Source: Triplophysa rosa
Taxonomy: Eukaryota > Chordata > Actinopteri > Cypriniformes > Nemacheilidae
Length of the DNA: 64,000 bases
Direction of reading: 5' to 3'
Assembly (NCBI RefSeq): GCF_024868665.1
Contig: NC_079913.1
Location: forward strand, 7,917,819 to 7,981,818
Shown: one piece after another, positions 10,729 to 58,624 of the stretch
Numbering within the stretch: position 1 is the stretch's first letter
Layout: each line of letters begins with the position of its first letter
Notes under the pieces: generated by a model
Databases searched by the model: none
Seen by the model: the letters and a program-made list of their open reading frames with translations, nothing else
What the model was told of the DNA's origin: nothing
Position numbers and translations under genes: made by a program

Positions 10729-13356
10729 GGGTTAACTGACTAGTAGGCCTACTAGCAGTCAGTACGTACGCACGTATAATTTTTGTCCAAACCAATGATG
10801 TTCCAATGAATCGTAAGAGGATGATAAATCTTAGTAAACGAGATCCACGCTCCTCCTGTTCAATAACAACTGGGGGTATAATATAGCTGTTTTCTTTATC
10901 TTCAGTAAAACAAAAAGAGAATTCAACAGATAGGAAACTTCACATTATACATAAACCATTACAAATAAAAATATCATGTTCGTCTTATTTTCGTCTCCGA
11001 GTATCCAGAGTCCTAGTGCTTTAAGAAACGTGTGTTTGGAGTTCATGAACGATGCACGGAGGAGAAAAGAAAATGATAAAAAAAAGAGAGAACTGTCTCT
11101 TTTTCCGTCATGTCAGCAGTTCACCGTGACCATTTCTCAGAGATATACCAGCGTCCAGAACAGGATTAATTCAACGAAAACAAATAAAAAAGCAAAACAA
11201 AACAAAGGAATATTGAACATAATAATTCAATCTAAATAACTACCCAGCTAAATATAATGCTTTATCAAGCGCGGTTTCCTTACGGTCATAAAAAAATCCA
11301 ACTGGAGGAAAGTAATAAATTATACTGTACATAACTTACTAAACTTAGGAAACGCTGCCTATTCTTATAATTATTGTTAATAATATTATTACACTAGAGG
11401 CAGTTATAATGAAAATAAAATACAGTATTTGCAAATACAAAGTAAAACATTAACATGCAGAGTCTGAAATGGACCCACCCGACCTCAACAGCAGAGAGAC
11501 GATGACATGGAGGCAGAACACAAATACGAACGACTGTCACGGACATTGCCGGACCTGATCGAAACAAATAAACCAGACACAAAATGTGGTCGGTCATGAG
11601 AACGAGTGTTAAATTATTTTGCTAGCGCTGCAGGCGTCAAAGTACCTTCGAGATAACGGAAAAACACAAATCTCAAGTAGGCCAGAAAAGCTAAACCGCT
11701 CATTTGTCTTGAAGTTTTAATAAGGTCTTTGTGTTACGTGAGTATATAACTTCATTTGCGATATGTGTGGAGAGCGAGAGAGAAACAGAGGAAGAGAGAG
11801 AGATGATTTAACGGATGGAGTCTGGCTGGTGTTCACTAAACAGCTTGCGTGTTTCTCTCATCCAGCTGCCCGCTCGTGCCCACACCAGGCCAGACAGAGG
11901 CTGGCAGAGTGGTTGCAGTTAGGGCAGCCGTCAATCAATTGCCGTTGCCGTGCCAACAGGTGCCATAAGATGGAGTGGGTCAGTCAGAGCCACGCAGAGC
12001 CCAGATGACTGATGGCAAGACTTCTGCAGAGATAAACCGAGCGACAGATGAAAAAGTGAAGGAAATAAGGAGGAACGAGAAGGATGAGATATATATTCTC
12101 CTCCTGCGACATGTTATTCAAGCTTTTCTCTCACTGTCTCTTATTTTACTTTTTGTAATGACAAGAATAGGTTGTTGGGGAAGGAAAGAAAGTCAAAAGA
12201 CTGGAAACAAAAGAAGGCGTGAGAACGTAAAAAAACAAAGAACCAAACAAAAAGAGAGAGATTTCGTGTTCCTGTTCACTAATGAAGTGTGGTTTTGAGT
12301 TCGGATTCTTTCCCACTGATCTGCCTGCTAGCATGAATCGTCCGTATCGAATATTAACGTTTCATTTGCGTTCACATGACCAGCACATCAACCGTCTAAA
12401 TGGAATAAAACTTAACTTAAAATCTAGTAAAACTCGCATTCATTCACACACGTGAGAAATCCGAACACAAAGTAATGTGCACACACACATGCACACACGA
12501 TTCCACTCAAGGCTTCAACTCTCCACCATCGCACAACACAAAGTTTGTGCTATCTCATAAAGTTCGTCTCCACACCTGAGAGAGACGTTCGACGTCCAAA
12601 GCTTCCTCAGAAGGCGGGGAAAAGGAACAGAAATGTCGAGAAGAAAAGATGCGAGGAAGGAGGGATTGTCTGTCATCCAGCGTTATCCAGACTCCTGAGT
12701 GAAGGGACGTGAATCCTCCCTACCATCCTTTCATCCAAAAAACGAAAAAATGAAACAAAACGAGACGAGACGTTTTTGAGGACATGGGCATGAGTGTGAC
12801 AAAAAGAGATCAGCAGATAGCAAAACTAGGAAATGTTTGTCGTTGCTACTGTCAGGTGCTTTTTTACGGTGAAGAAGAAAATAAACGTCTTTTTTCTCTA
12901 TTAAAACTGTAGCACAAAAACAACAAAATCACATTCACAAGCCACTTGTTGGCACTGTGTACCTGAGTGAGAATATTATAGAACCAAGAAAAAAAGCGGT
13001 TTAAACGTGTCTCTTTAGAAACAAACAGGTCCACCATTTTAAAGTGTCTATGACAGGTCCTTGTTTTTATAATAAACGTTTCAAAAATTGGTCTTGGGTT
13101 TTCCTCGTAGCTTACTCGTCAACTTGCCGCGGTACTTTCCCTCAGCGGGAGTCCGGGCAAGTGTTACGTTTCCTCTACAAGACCCTCCTTTCCATGTAAC
13201 AGTCACATTGATTGACAGGTCCTGTGCTTTGCTGCATTGATTCAGACTCCTGTGGGAGGGGCTTGCCTCTGGAGGAGTCCTGATTGGACGGTGGATGGGG
13301 ACGGAATGAAGGTTGCTCGCGTGAGGTGACTGGTGAGATGGCTGTGATTGGCGGGA

Positions 13357-47810
<34,454 letters not shown>

Positions 47811-47909
47811 TCACAATATAGCTCATTTAAAGTCCATTTGCTGTAATAAAGGCCTGTCTCTCTAATGGCACCAACAGTAGGGCAGTAGGAAGAGAGGATG
47901 GAGGGGGAC

Positions 47910-47910
<1 letters not shown>

Positions 47911-47968
<58 letters not shown>

Positions 47969-47990
47969 TAGAGAAAGAGAGAGAGAGAAA
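47911..47990. repeat. Second (GA)n microsatellite
   Basis: About 80 bp of GA with a few interruptions (GACAGA, GATAGAGAAAGA), 120 bp further upstream in the same sox5 intron. Confidence 0.95.
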
Positions 47991-48387
47991 GCGGCTTCCT
48001 CACCTGCTGTTAGCCAATCATTAGCCCTATGCTCCAGCTAACACAAAGAGGCTCTTAATGCACTGGGTACAATGGACACATTATCGAGGCTGTGCGCTTT
48101 GTTTTTCTAATACACCCCGCGGACCCTCTAACCCCTCCACCCTGCACGCTAATTACTAACCTGCCAAGGACGGACGTCTCACACGAGAGAGAGAGAGAGG
48201 AAAATTACAACAACTCTCAACACCCCTGCACTGTCTGCCTTTCTAACACACACAAATACACACAAACCCGAACCAGCTTCACCATCACAACAATTAACGC
48301 TGATATGAAAGAAAAGGAGGACAAAAGGTGTGTTTGCTGTAAATGACAGCGGTCAGTGTTTTAGTGTAGCAGGGTGAGAAAGAAAAC

Positions 48388-48388
<1 letters not shown>

Positions 48389-48437
<49 letters not shown>
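48389..48437. repeat. (AC)n microsatellite
   Basis: About 48 bp of uninterrupted AC. Confidence 0.97.
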
Positions 48438-48440
<3 letters not shown>

Positions 48441-48540
48441 CGTGTCAGCTACACACGGAATTGCCGAAGACATGTCAGAGCTATTTTCTTCTATTTTGAT
48501 TTCATCTTCTGTACTGTAGTGTACACCAAGTACTGTTTGC

Positions 48541-48665
48541 TCAACTGTCTAGGCACAACCCTTGCAATGCCAAAGTTGTGGGTTTGAAAAACAAGAAACA
48601 CACTGGTGTAGGTCTTAAATGCACGGCAAATTGTGCTTTGTATAAAAGCATGCCAAATGTAAATG
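48541..48665 (+). mobile_element. Diverged copy of the tRNA-derived SINE
   Basis: TGCAATGCCAAAGTTGTGGG then TTTGAAA (decayed B box) and the tail TTGTGCTTTGTATAAAAGCA then TGCCAAATGTAAATG match the intact SINE at 36,714 with many substitutions. Confidence 0.65.
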
Positions 48666-48814
48666 AGTCTTAATTATGACATCACACACACACACACAGT
48701 GAAAATGAAGTCACACGCATCATTGGGCAGTTCACATTAAGCTTAACATTAAGTATCAGGCCTTCATTTCTTTCTGACCTGCTCTGTCTTTTCCTTCATC
48801 CAAGTGTGAAAATT

Positions 48815-48931
48815 CCTGTAGTGCAAACCGCATTGCACACGCAACATAGGTCATGCGTTCAAATACAGACACACACAGACATAAAATGTATCTTGTACTG
48901 TAAGTCGCTATGGATAAGTGTCCAAATGAAG
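48815..48931 (+). mobile_element. Strongly diverged SINE copy
   Basis: ATAGGTCATGCGTTCAAATA (B-box region) and the tail TGTAAGTCGCTATGGATAAG then TGTCCAAATG resemble the same SINE family. Confidence 0.5.
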
Positions 48932-50323
48932 TATATTGAAATACACGCATGCATCCAAACACAACAAACACTTATCGACAGAAGCCAGTAAAACCACCAT
49001 TACCAATTCAGCTGGAGTTTAAAAACACCGAGCGGTAACCTGCAACTTTGCGACTGATAGACTGTACAGGCCCCAGGTGGGCGGCACACGCTGTACACTT
49101 TCACACTTACACAACACTTGCCAAACGCTATAAGACTTGCCAAACGTTAACTAACACAGTGCTCAAACTTCCTCAGTGGCACGCTCGCAATTTAAAGTTT
49201 CTCGCCTGCTTGTGTACTTCCGCTTATCCTGTGTGCTCTCGGTCTCGCTTCTGAACTGCAATGGGACTAAAGTTGGGCTGTAACGGGCACACTCATACTT
49301 TGGTGTATGGACCATTCAGCCAATCACCGTCACTTCTGCCGTTTCCACTGACAGCTGTCTCACTGTCACCACAACAGGTGTTATTAGTCCCCAGCGCTCA
49401 CTCTCTCTCTCTATTCCGGCATCTGTGAGTAACAATGACAGAGGCTTTTAAGCCTGAGAGCTCTGACAAGCGAAAGGTTTCAACAAATGGCCGCTCCATG
49501 GCTCCCCCATGCCCGCTCTCTCTTTCGCCGTCCCAGTATGTCACTCTCTCGCTCTCCCACGGTAATAGTTATTATTTTTATTTATTAACATGGTTGCTAT
49601 CGTCCCCGCTGACAGCTCCTTCATTTTACCTATTAATAAAAATAGAAAGGCCTCTTTTGTGTGACAACCCGCGGTGGGGATCCACGCAATCGTTTAGCGA
49701 GAAATGGAAGGAGCGAGAAGCGGATACGCAGATGTATCAGACTTTCGTGACAGCTCCCTTGTCTCGCTCTCGTTGCTTTCTTACACTCTGGGAAGAAAAG
49801 GACTTGGTGTTTGGAGGGTTGTTTGATAGCGGGAGCCTCTTGTTTCAGTATGTGATGTTGCTTTTTGTGTGTGTGTGTAGAATAACAGGGATATTTCCAT
49901 GAATTATAAAATGCTTTGAAAAACATGCACACAGTAATTGATAATACAAACACGCACATTAAAACATTTTCAGTTTGCTGTAAATATGGAAATATTTGGT
50001 GTTGGGGATTGTGTTGGCAATTATTTCATAACCTCAGGAAAGAAAAATAACAAATAACATCTCATTTGTATCCAATCGTTTCTCCTAATAAGCTGTGAGA
50101 TTGAATGGAGAGCAAATCGAGACGTGCTGAAATCACCTGCTTTTCATGTTTTTTTTTTCTAAGAAAATAATCATAGTTTTATCACGTTTTAGCAAAAATC
50201 TCAACAAATCTCCCTCTGGTCTCAGAATGGCCAAAATAGACATTTTTGCATGAAATTCTTTGCTATCCACAATAAAAGTAAAGCTCTGATTTATCCTAAA
50301 ATTAAGTAATTTGGGTAAATGAA

Positions 50324-50482
50324 CCCTTACGAAAATTGACCATGGTTTTACTACAGTGAAAATGTAAAAACCATGGTTACTGTAGTAAAACCATGGTTTT
50401 GCCCTAAGTAATCAATGCACCAAACAAAACATGGTTACTACACTTGTACCACAAAAAAAACCATGGTTAATTTTCATAAGGG
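50324..50482. mobile_element. CCATGGTT palindromic MITE
   Basis: The left end CCCTTACGAAAATTGACCAT and the reverse complement of the right end (CCCTTATGAAAATTAACCAT) match over 26 bp with two mismatches. Between them, CATGGTTTTACTACAGT-type units recur in both orientations. It is 159 bp, non-coding. The target duplication is unclear (AATGA-like on both sides). Confidence 0.75.
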
Positions 50483-51209
50483 AATGACAACAAAGTTAAT
50501 ACTAAACAATTTAACCAATAATACTGTGTTTTAAATCTGAATGAGCAATATTTGAGCAGCAAACAATTTCCTCTGGGCATCACCAAACCAACTCAAACAT
50601 AATTTACGGCAAAACTATGAATTTATCTGCCCGATCTCATATCAAAAAGATAAAAATATCAGCTAAAGATTTAAATCCAATATTTGCTAAGTGATAATGC
50701 CAGTTAATATATGTGTGTAAGGAAGTGAGTGAGTGAAGAGTGAGAGAGGGCAGAAACTTTGGGACTGGTTCCATTTAGTCTACTCTTAATACAGAAGCGC
50801 AGCTTGTTTGCATTAGTGTACGGGGTCTTGTTTGTGGCAGCTGGGTGGAACCCTGCTATAATGTCCTTACGAGGTGGGGAGAACATTTTTGGTGGAACCA
50901 GCAGAGCCTGAGGGGTACAGCGGAATGAGAACAGTGTGACTCTTGGAAAGACGCACAGGAAGGGTGTGTTTGAGAGCATGAGAGTGTGTGTGTGCCTGGA
51001 TGCGTTTCAATTACACCGAATGTGTTTGAGAATGAAAGCGAGAGAGTTTGTATAGGGAACATAATCGAGTAGTGTGTGGGTTGTGTAAAATGACTAGTCG
51101 AAAAATCTCTAAATAGGTAAGAAAACTGTTTCTTAAGTGGGCATTTACATGTGTCACATTGTTGTGACCAGAAACAGCTGAATTAAGTTATAATTAATTA
51201 ATGAACTAA

Positions 51210-51429
51210 TGCTGCCTTCATGTGCTCTCGGAAATTCGGTAATTCCCACTTTAACCCGGAAGTAACGTCTGGATTAAGTAACATGAAAAGTATTTAGTAA
51301 CATTAAAACATTGATTTTACTACTGATTTAGTAAGATTAAAACAGTATCAGCTAACATTAAAGGAGCACCAAATTATTTCCGGGTTGAAGTGGGAATTAT
51401 CGAATTTCCGAGAGCACGTGAAGGCAGCA
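51210..51429. mobile_element. PIF/Harbinger-type MITE with TAA target duplication
   Basis: The left end TGCTGCCTTCATGTGCTCTC then GGAAATTCGGTAATTCCCAC is mirrored by the right end GTGGGAATTATCGAATTTCC then GAGAGCACGTGAAGGCAGCA. The inverted repeats run about 50 bp. TAA lies immediately outside both ends (51,207-51,209 and 51,430-51,432), the 3-bp duplication typical of PIF/Harbinger elements. It is 220 bp, non-coding. Confidence 0.8.
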
Positions 51430-53097
51430 TAAATACGATGCTAATCATGCAAGACACTAAAAAACAAAATGCAAAACGTTATGTGGTGACCAAAGATATC
51501 CATTTGCATGCAAACATACACCATCATTTAATTCAATGCGCTTCAATAAACTGGGAGATATTTAACAAATATGCTAAATATATTGTGCAACCAATACACA
51601 AATTATATTCTATATAATACCAATTATATCGTATTCTACACAAAAACATGAATATTGCGTACAGCAGGTGACTAACGTCAGGCAGTAATGCTCTTGAAGT
51701 TTGTCACTGAAGGTGGTGGGTTTGTTACACAAGTGGGGTTTTGATGGATGTAGCGGCAGTTCTTTAAAGAGGATGAATTTAAAGAGGCAACTTCTCAACA
51801 GTCTAAAAGCGCACTAAAGTATGACCCTCTCAGATCACTAAAATCCTCCCTGAGACTTTGTGTCTTTTCATTCATCCCATTTAAAGCAGTCTTTTACTTT
51901 CCCAGGTGACGGACCACTTCAAAGAAATTTGAGGACCACCTATCGGCCAAAATCTTTTCGGGGTCTCATGTCCTTAATGTGTTAAAAAAATGTACGTTAC
52001 ATAATCGAGTTGAGCTGATTGCTTGTGCGATGAATCAAATGTGGGTGCTTTTGTCAATTATAATGATTTATTTTCATTTAGTTTCACCCACACAGCCTTC
52101 AGAAACCTGTATGGACCACAGTTAGAAGACCACTCCTTTAAAGCACAGCTAGATAGACAGACAAGCCTACAAAAACGCAAAACTGTCTAGCTGGTTAGAA
52201 GACAACTTGTAAACCACCCCATTCTCATGTGGTTTTGCTTAGAACAAGATGTCCAGTGGACAGATCCGATGCTCCCTGGACAGACAAGCGAGCACGCCGG
52301 TCACGCGCACTCTCCTGAATATAAGATCACAAACTCGACAGACCACACTGGCCCGTTCCAGCGTGGGAGAGCTGAAGTAAATCTGACAATAATAGGTGAA
52401 TTATGGGGCATTATTAAGGTTCATTGGCTCCAGAGGACTCCAGCAGCTGGGCAGAACCAGAGCCAAGATGTCCAGCCACCTGGCCGAAAGACTGGAGGAA
52501 CCTCTCAAGATCTGCCACCGCCGAGCGCGCTCTCATTCTTTACACACCACATCTCACAGCCGCCCGGGCTTCAAACTTCAAAAATAATTTCATGACTCTC
52601 TTTTTCTCTTTTCCTTGCCGTTTTCTTGTCTGAGTCAGCCAGACCGGCCAGCTCCATTTTTCCAATTATCTCATATTTGCGACGCCAATGAGATGTTTTG
52701 TTCGGGAAAGAAAGAGGGAGGCGGAGGTTTGTGGAGGAGTGCAGAAAAGCGGGGAGAGAGGAGTGGGAATGAGACAAGGAAAGAGAGAGAGAGAACGAGC
52801 CAGGCCCTCGGTGAACAACAAAAGGGCCAGTGTCCCAGCGCCAGCTTCGCGAGGGTGGGGAGGGCTCACAGGAAAGGCCCTGGCTCGGGCCCGGCCCAGC
52901 ACGCAGCACCAAAACAGGCTCCACATTGACTGCTCTTGGCAGAGAGCGACAAACTGCAGCAGCTCCCAGTCGCCACAGAGGTCAGGATAGAATAACCAAT
53001 TATACAAGCACCCAGCCAGTTTATCTAATGTTGGACAGAAAGAAGTGTCGCACACTTTGAGTTCAGCATCCGTCGCAGCACTTTAAAGTGAGACACT

Positions 53098-53152
53098 CGC
53101 GCACACACCCATACACACACACACACGCACACACACACGCACACACACAGGG
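53098..53152. repeat. Imperfect (CA)n microsatellite
   Basis: CA-rich run with CG and CCAT interruptions (GCGCACACACCCATACACAC and onward). Confidence 0.85.
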
Positions 53153-54961
53153 GACCACAGCCCAGCTGCGCTCTTAGATCTTTCTGAAGAGCGCACACAA
53201 ACACACACAGATTCCTCTTAATCATGAAACCAGTAATTCATTACCGCCTTTGTGCCTCAAACACTGTAATCAATTAACGCTGTAGTAATTTAGGATGCTA
53301 AATGTAAAAAAAGCCATCCGAGTTCATGAGAGTCTAAAGAAGAAATTAATTTCACACATTTTACCCATTCCGTAAACTCTGCTCCTGAATTCCCCGTCAA
53401 TGAAAAGATGATCATAATCGTTCTTGATGATCAATTTATGTACGGCTTGTTATTTGCTCACAGGCCGCGTTGAAAATTCTTTCTAAAGGAGCTTCAAACG
53501 GCGGCGGTCGACTCGTGTTTTCTCCCGGAGCGCCAGAGACACTGCGGGACTGTGAGTTTAGAAACGCGGCGAAAAAACATCGGACCAAATCTCTCATCAA
53601 AAGCCTCCATTCAAGCTAAAAGTCCCAATTATGTGCGGTGATGAAGGAAAAGGCAATGCTTAGCAACACTCTGAACAAACATTCAACACGCACAGAGAAG
53701 GTCGTCTTTCTTCTTCTGCCTCAAAAAACACTCCCGTCTCAGAGAAGCGACACCACCCGAGAGGAAGAGAGAAAGCGATAAGAGAGGGTTTATAGAGTTC
53801 GCGTGAAGTCGGAAAGTGAAAAGAGTGAATGCTAAAGGTCAAAATGTTAAACTCGCTAGACGTTGAAGAACAGTCGCCAGGGCAACGTGTGCAATTTTCT
53901 AAAACAGAAAAAATGAGAAAAAATGACATCATGGATAAACACAACTATAAATAATTCTTTCTCTTATGAATTCGTCGTAGTAAAAAAAACTGGCCGTCAT
54001 TACGGAACACGAGCAGAATAAAATGCGAAAATCATTCCTAATAACAATCTCAAGCAAACTGTCGCATTGAATGTGACAATCTGGCTTTACGAATGATTCA
54101 TACAAAAATTTGCTTTGTTTTGCTTGGGTTTGCTAAATAAGGCCTTTTGCAAAAAGTTTTGTAATGTGTCAAAAAAACTTTATTTAAAAACAAATTTCTA
54201 ATTTCAGAAAGATGATGCAGAAGTCCAACAATCAAATATTCAAGTGTGCCTTTAAGATCTAATCTTCACTTAGATGACGCTAAATCAATTTCACCTAAAT
54301 TAATAAAGAATAATTTCCAACTAAAGTTGCGAGGTGAGATTATAAATTGAAAAAGTCATTTCTCTCTGACGGATTTGTGCCCTTCACATATCTGCAATCC
54401 TTCTCTGACAGATGGTGTTGTGGGTGCTTATGTCCAATTTGATTTGAACCAAAACTCCCGCCAAATTTATTCTGGCACCTCTTGTGCGGTGCCAAATTTA
54501 CACTGCCAGATTGAAATAACTGCGTGGAGGGCATGACATTGCGAAGAAGAATGTGAGCAAAACCATCACGACGTGTGAGAAAGTCTGAGAAAATTAAGAC
54601 GTTCTCTGAGGACGTCCAAGACTTCGGAACTGGCTGGCGTACATCTGAATATCAGCCGTGCCACGAGACGCTGCGCACATACGTATGCAGACACATTAAA
54701 AAAATAACATGCATGTACAAATTAATTTAGGTGTGCGCACACACATTTATAAAATGAGCCTTTTTTATATTCGATATAAGGCTTGTTGATAAGTTTAGAT
54801 TTCAAGTTTTGCTTTTAAACGAGACTTGAGAGTTAATGATCTTGAAAAACATTTTCTGCAGACATTCTGGGCTAGAATTAAATGTCTTCAATTGATAAAA
54901 AATGTTCTGTAACTTTAATGATCAGGTTGTGCCAAGCAGAGATAAAACTAATAATTTTTTT

Positions 54962-55231
54962 TTAAGGAAAAGGTTATCCAAAAATAAAAATAACGTGATT
55001 TTCAGAAGATCTTGGGAGGGGATCAATAAGCCGCACATCTTTTTCTGCTGACACTCTTGGGCGCTTATTTAACCGTAAAGAGAGTCATAATGCAAAGCCA
55101 TTGAACTGAATCCACCCAGCTGGATATTCATTAATTTATCTCATTTTGCCTTCCGGAAAAATGAAAGTCATTGGAATGACTTAAGGGTGAGTTAATGAGA
55201 ACCACATTTGTATTTTTGGGTGGACAGTTCC
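54962..55231. mobile_element. Possible very old TTAA-bounded MITE, both ends only
   Basis: TTAAGGAAAAGGTTATCCAA at the left resembles the family's left end. TTGGAATGACTTAAGGGTGA with TATTTTTGGGTGGACAGTTC (55,164-55,231) resembles its right end. The middle is unrelated or decayed. Confidence 0.35.
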
Positions 55232-58200
55232 ACGCGCTTTACTTTACCCCAACCAGATGCTTCTTCGAGCACATTTTCTTGGGTAGCCCAAAACACCCGT
55301 CTACATGCGTCCAGAATGTTTCTGGAGTTTTCCTGTCTAACGAGGTTATGCATCATATTATTGATGTTTATGCCATTTTAATCATGCGTCATGCTGCTCC
55401 GCCAACAGATTCCGACAAGACCGGAATTTCACGGCTGCCGCAGGACTCCAGACGCCGTGTGTCAAAAGAAAGGGTTAAGCTCGGCTCAGGGCTCCCCTCT
55501 CCCCGCATGCACATTTCTCCTGTCAAAAGCATCCTGTTAAAGTAGGCCAGGGCATATTTGCGCTTCCTCCATATGCACTATAATGAAAAATGACACTTTC
55601 AATCTGTCTCGTGGCAATAACCCCTCTTCAGCGCGTCTCGCGCGCAGCCCAGTCAGCAGAGAGCTGTCATAGCCCCGGGGCCCTTCCGCCACCCGCTTTC
55701 ATTACATCACTTTAAAATGACAACAAAAGAACACAACGTGTTCGTCCGAGTCTCTGATGCATTAACTGCAAAAGAAAAGGACTGAGGCGACACACACACG
55801 GTCCAAAAACACTCGCCACCACACGAATCGCAGACTCATATTGACAAGCATGCCGAAAATAACTATGTAAAATTCGCAGAAGTACACGGCAGAGGCCGAG
55901 GGTGTCTGAGAAAATTACAATTGCCGTTTGTCACGTTGAAGTGTACTGTTGCTTTAAGAAGGCATCTGTCAAAGGCCTGTCACACACACGAACAGACATC
56001 GTTGACATGATAATGCTGCTTTACAATTTGGAAGCAAATCAAAAAATAACAACTAAATTAAAAAACGCATACACAAGGCGGTCTCCGTTTTAACCTCTTG
56101 TCATAACAAACTGCCCCTGGCAGCTGAATACAGTTATTACCCTTATTATAATACGCTTCCTCTCTCCTCACATTCAACTGCCAATTTCACATTGTTTTTC
56201 ATTTTTGTGCGGTATTTACGATCGCCCGTGTTGTTCGTCAGGGCATTGACATACGTATGTGTTTGCCTCAGAATTCTGCTTTTGACAACTTTATGTTAAG
56301 TATGCAGATAAGTCAAACCAAACCATATTGTTTTTTAACCTGTATACATTAGTGTTTAGTCAAATGTGATTTATTCTAAAGCGAAATAGGCACATATCAT
56401 GAATCAGTTCATTGTTACCGTATTCTTTATTTAATATAGTATTTTTATATTTATTGTATTTTGCAGTACATGCCTCTTTACTTTATTACACTACGATTTT
56501 GTGTAATACATGATTTCTTCTACCGTAACTCTGCAAATACATATCACTAGTAAAATGATTTCAACTATAACAAAATCAACAAAATCAAAAAAGGTTTGCG
56601 AGACACGCATTTCCCAACACGCACGCACACATTGCTACACACACAAACACGTGGCATTTAATCATTGCTGTTGTCTGAAAGTGCCCGGGGCGGTTAAAAT
56701 GCCCTCTCTGTAAGAATGGCCGGTATTGTAAGGGCTCCATTGCTCCCAGATACGCGTAACCATGTGAGAGCCATTAGGTGATTGTTAACAGCTCTTAAGA
56801 AGCAGCTCATGCCTGGTAAAGCCGGTCAGACCCAGCACATCTCGACTGCGTTCCTTCTTTCTCTTCATCTACAGGACAAGAAGAGGGAAGGAGGTAGGGG
56901 GTGTGGCGATAAATTCACATGCTTTTAAGTTCAAGCCTAGATTTCTCGATAAGGTCGGTCATGGGAATAACTGCGTTCCTATGAGCTATATTGCATTTCC
57001 ATTGGTTAGTCGTCTGCAGGGGTAGGAGACGGCACAAGAAAGACCCATTTCTTTTTTTCATTCTTTTCTCCTCTAAATTCGTTTATTTAAACTCTCACTG
57101 TGCTGGTCTGTACAGCGTTCTTATAATAATGTTAACATAATAAATGCACTGGAACGCTGAGCTTTAGAGGGCCTCAAATATAGTTAACCAGCTAAAAATA
57201 CTGAGCGCACACACTATCCCGTCTGTTGAAAGAGGTAAAACGTACCCGGGGCTGTTCAAGCAATAGAAACTATTTATAATGCAGTGACTCGTGTATGTGT
57301 CCTGCATGGGGGGGGTTACACATGACCTTTTGTTAGAGAAATTGAGACTTTGTAAATGTAAATAATTAAAAACATATTTAAAATGAATAATGTAACCGTT
57401 TTGGTTGCTTTTTAAACGAAATGCATGTACGTTTATATGACATTGTGTTAAAGTTTTGTTTATTGAATGAGTATTAGAATGAAATGATGACATCATGTTT
57501 TGGGTGTATTGTGTCTTTAAAAAAAGAAAACGGAGCCCTACATTTCAAAACACCGTTCTAAAAATATTTAGAAAATACTATGCTTGTGAGTGTTTAAAGA
57601 TGTTTGCAGTTTTATCTGAAGTGGGGGCTAAATCCACAGCTTCCCTCTGTGTGCACGCAGGTCCAAAGTCCCTGAAACGTCACAAGTCTGTAAGCAAATA
57701 TACCAAACACATGACAAAGCATACATTCTATTGTGCAACAGAGCATTCGCTTGGACTCCTCTTTATCTCTTACCCTTACAAAGGTTAAAACAGCCTTTAA
57801 CACGAGGCTGAGAGATTTCAACATTTGCAAACACACAAACCTGACATACTTTGGCCCTAAATTACGCTAATGAATCCTGGATGTTCTCACACACCTGAAC
57901 CTATTTCAAATAGATATTTTCCCTCGTGACTGGTCTCGCGGGCGAAAAAAGAAGGCGCAGCAAAACTAAACAGCTGAAGTTTCTCCCAATCAACCATTTA
58001 TCATCCACCAGTAATTAACCCAGTGTGTTTTTGGGTGCTCTTGGCATTTAAAAGAAGTAAACCGATATTTAAATGTGCGAGAAAAGATTCGCCAGAACGT
58101 GTAACCCGTATCTGACTGAGAGGTGTGAGAATCCGGATGAAAGGAGGAGGTTGAAAGAGATCCAAACGAACGACAGGAACAACACTCGCTGGAACGCAGC

Positions 58201-58333
58201 ACCTCTGAAGAGAGGAGGTGAAGATATACAGCCATAATTACAAATGTATGCAAGGAAAAATCTAGAATACAGGGTGGGTAAACCTCTCTTTGGGGTTGTC
58301 CGAGGCAAAATGAAAAAGTTTTTTAATAATAAT

Positions 58334-58624
58334 TAGAGATGCACCGATACTAAAGTCCTCCGCCGATCCCTGATTATTCAGAGTGATATCCGCCGATGCC
58401 AATATTGATTCTATTAATTAATATTTCCAAACTTTCTAAATGTTCGTAAAATAATGACATTTTCAATATACAAAGCACAAATTCATTGCATTTTCCGGTC
58501 TTCTTTTGATTGACAGAACATATCGGCCCTGATCATCGGCTGTTTTTAAACTATCGGCGATAGTGTGAAAAATGTTTTTTACCACCCGACACCGATTATT
58601 GGCCATTATACCGATGCATCTCTA
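58334..58624. mobile_element. hAT-type MITE with near-perfect 8-bp target duplication
   Basis: The left end is TAGAGATGCACCGATACTAA and the right end ATTATACCGATGCATCTCTA, an inverted pair common in fish. Flanking 8-mers ATAATAAT (58,326-58,333) and CTAATAAT (58,625-58,632) match in 7 of 8 positions. Inner words CCGCCGAT, ATCGGCTG and TATCGGCGA are typical of the family. It is 291 bp, non-coding. Confidence 0.8.

Larger units (their letters stand above)
9900..13356 (-). other. Probable sox5 3' UTR (end not certain)
   Basis: This is the stretch after the sox5 stop codon with no convincing coding frame. The lower half (about 9,900-11,450) is A/T-rich, as expected for a long vertebrate 3' UTR. 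Canonical poly(A) signals on the minus strand are absent close to the stop; ATTAAA occurs at 11,721-11,716 and AATAAA at 9,915-9,910 and 9,799-9,794. A TTAA-bounded MITE sits inside it at 10,529-10,728. The extent is inferred; only transcript data could fix it. Confidence 0.4.

Noticed and set aside
49435..49902. 155-codon plus-strand open frame
   Set aside because: It crosses CT-rich and TG-rich simple sequence; the translation has no recognisable features.
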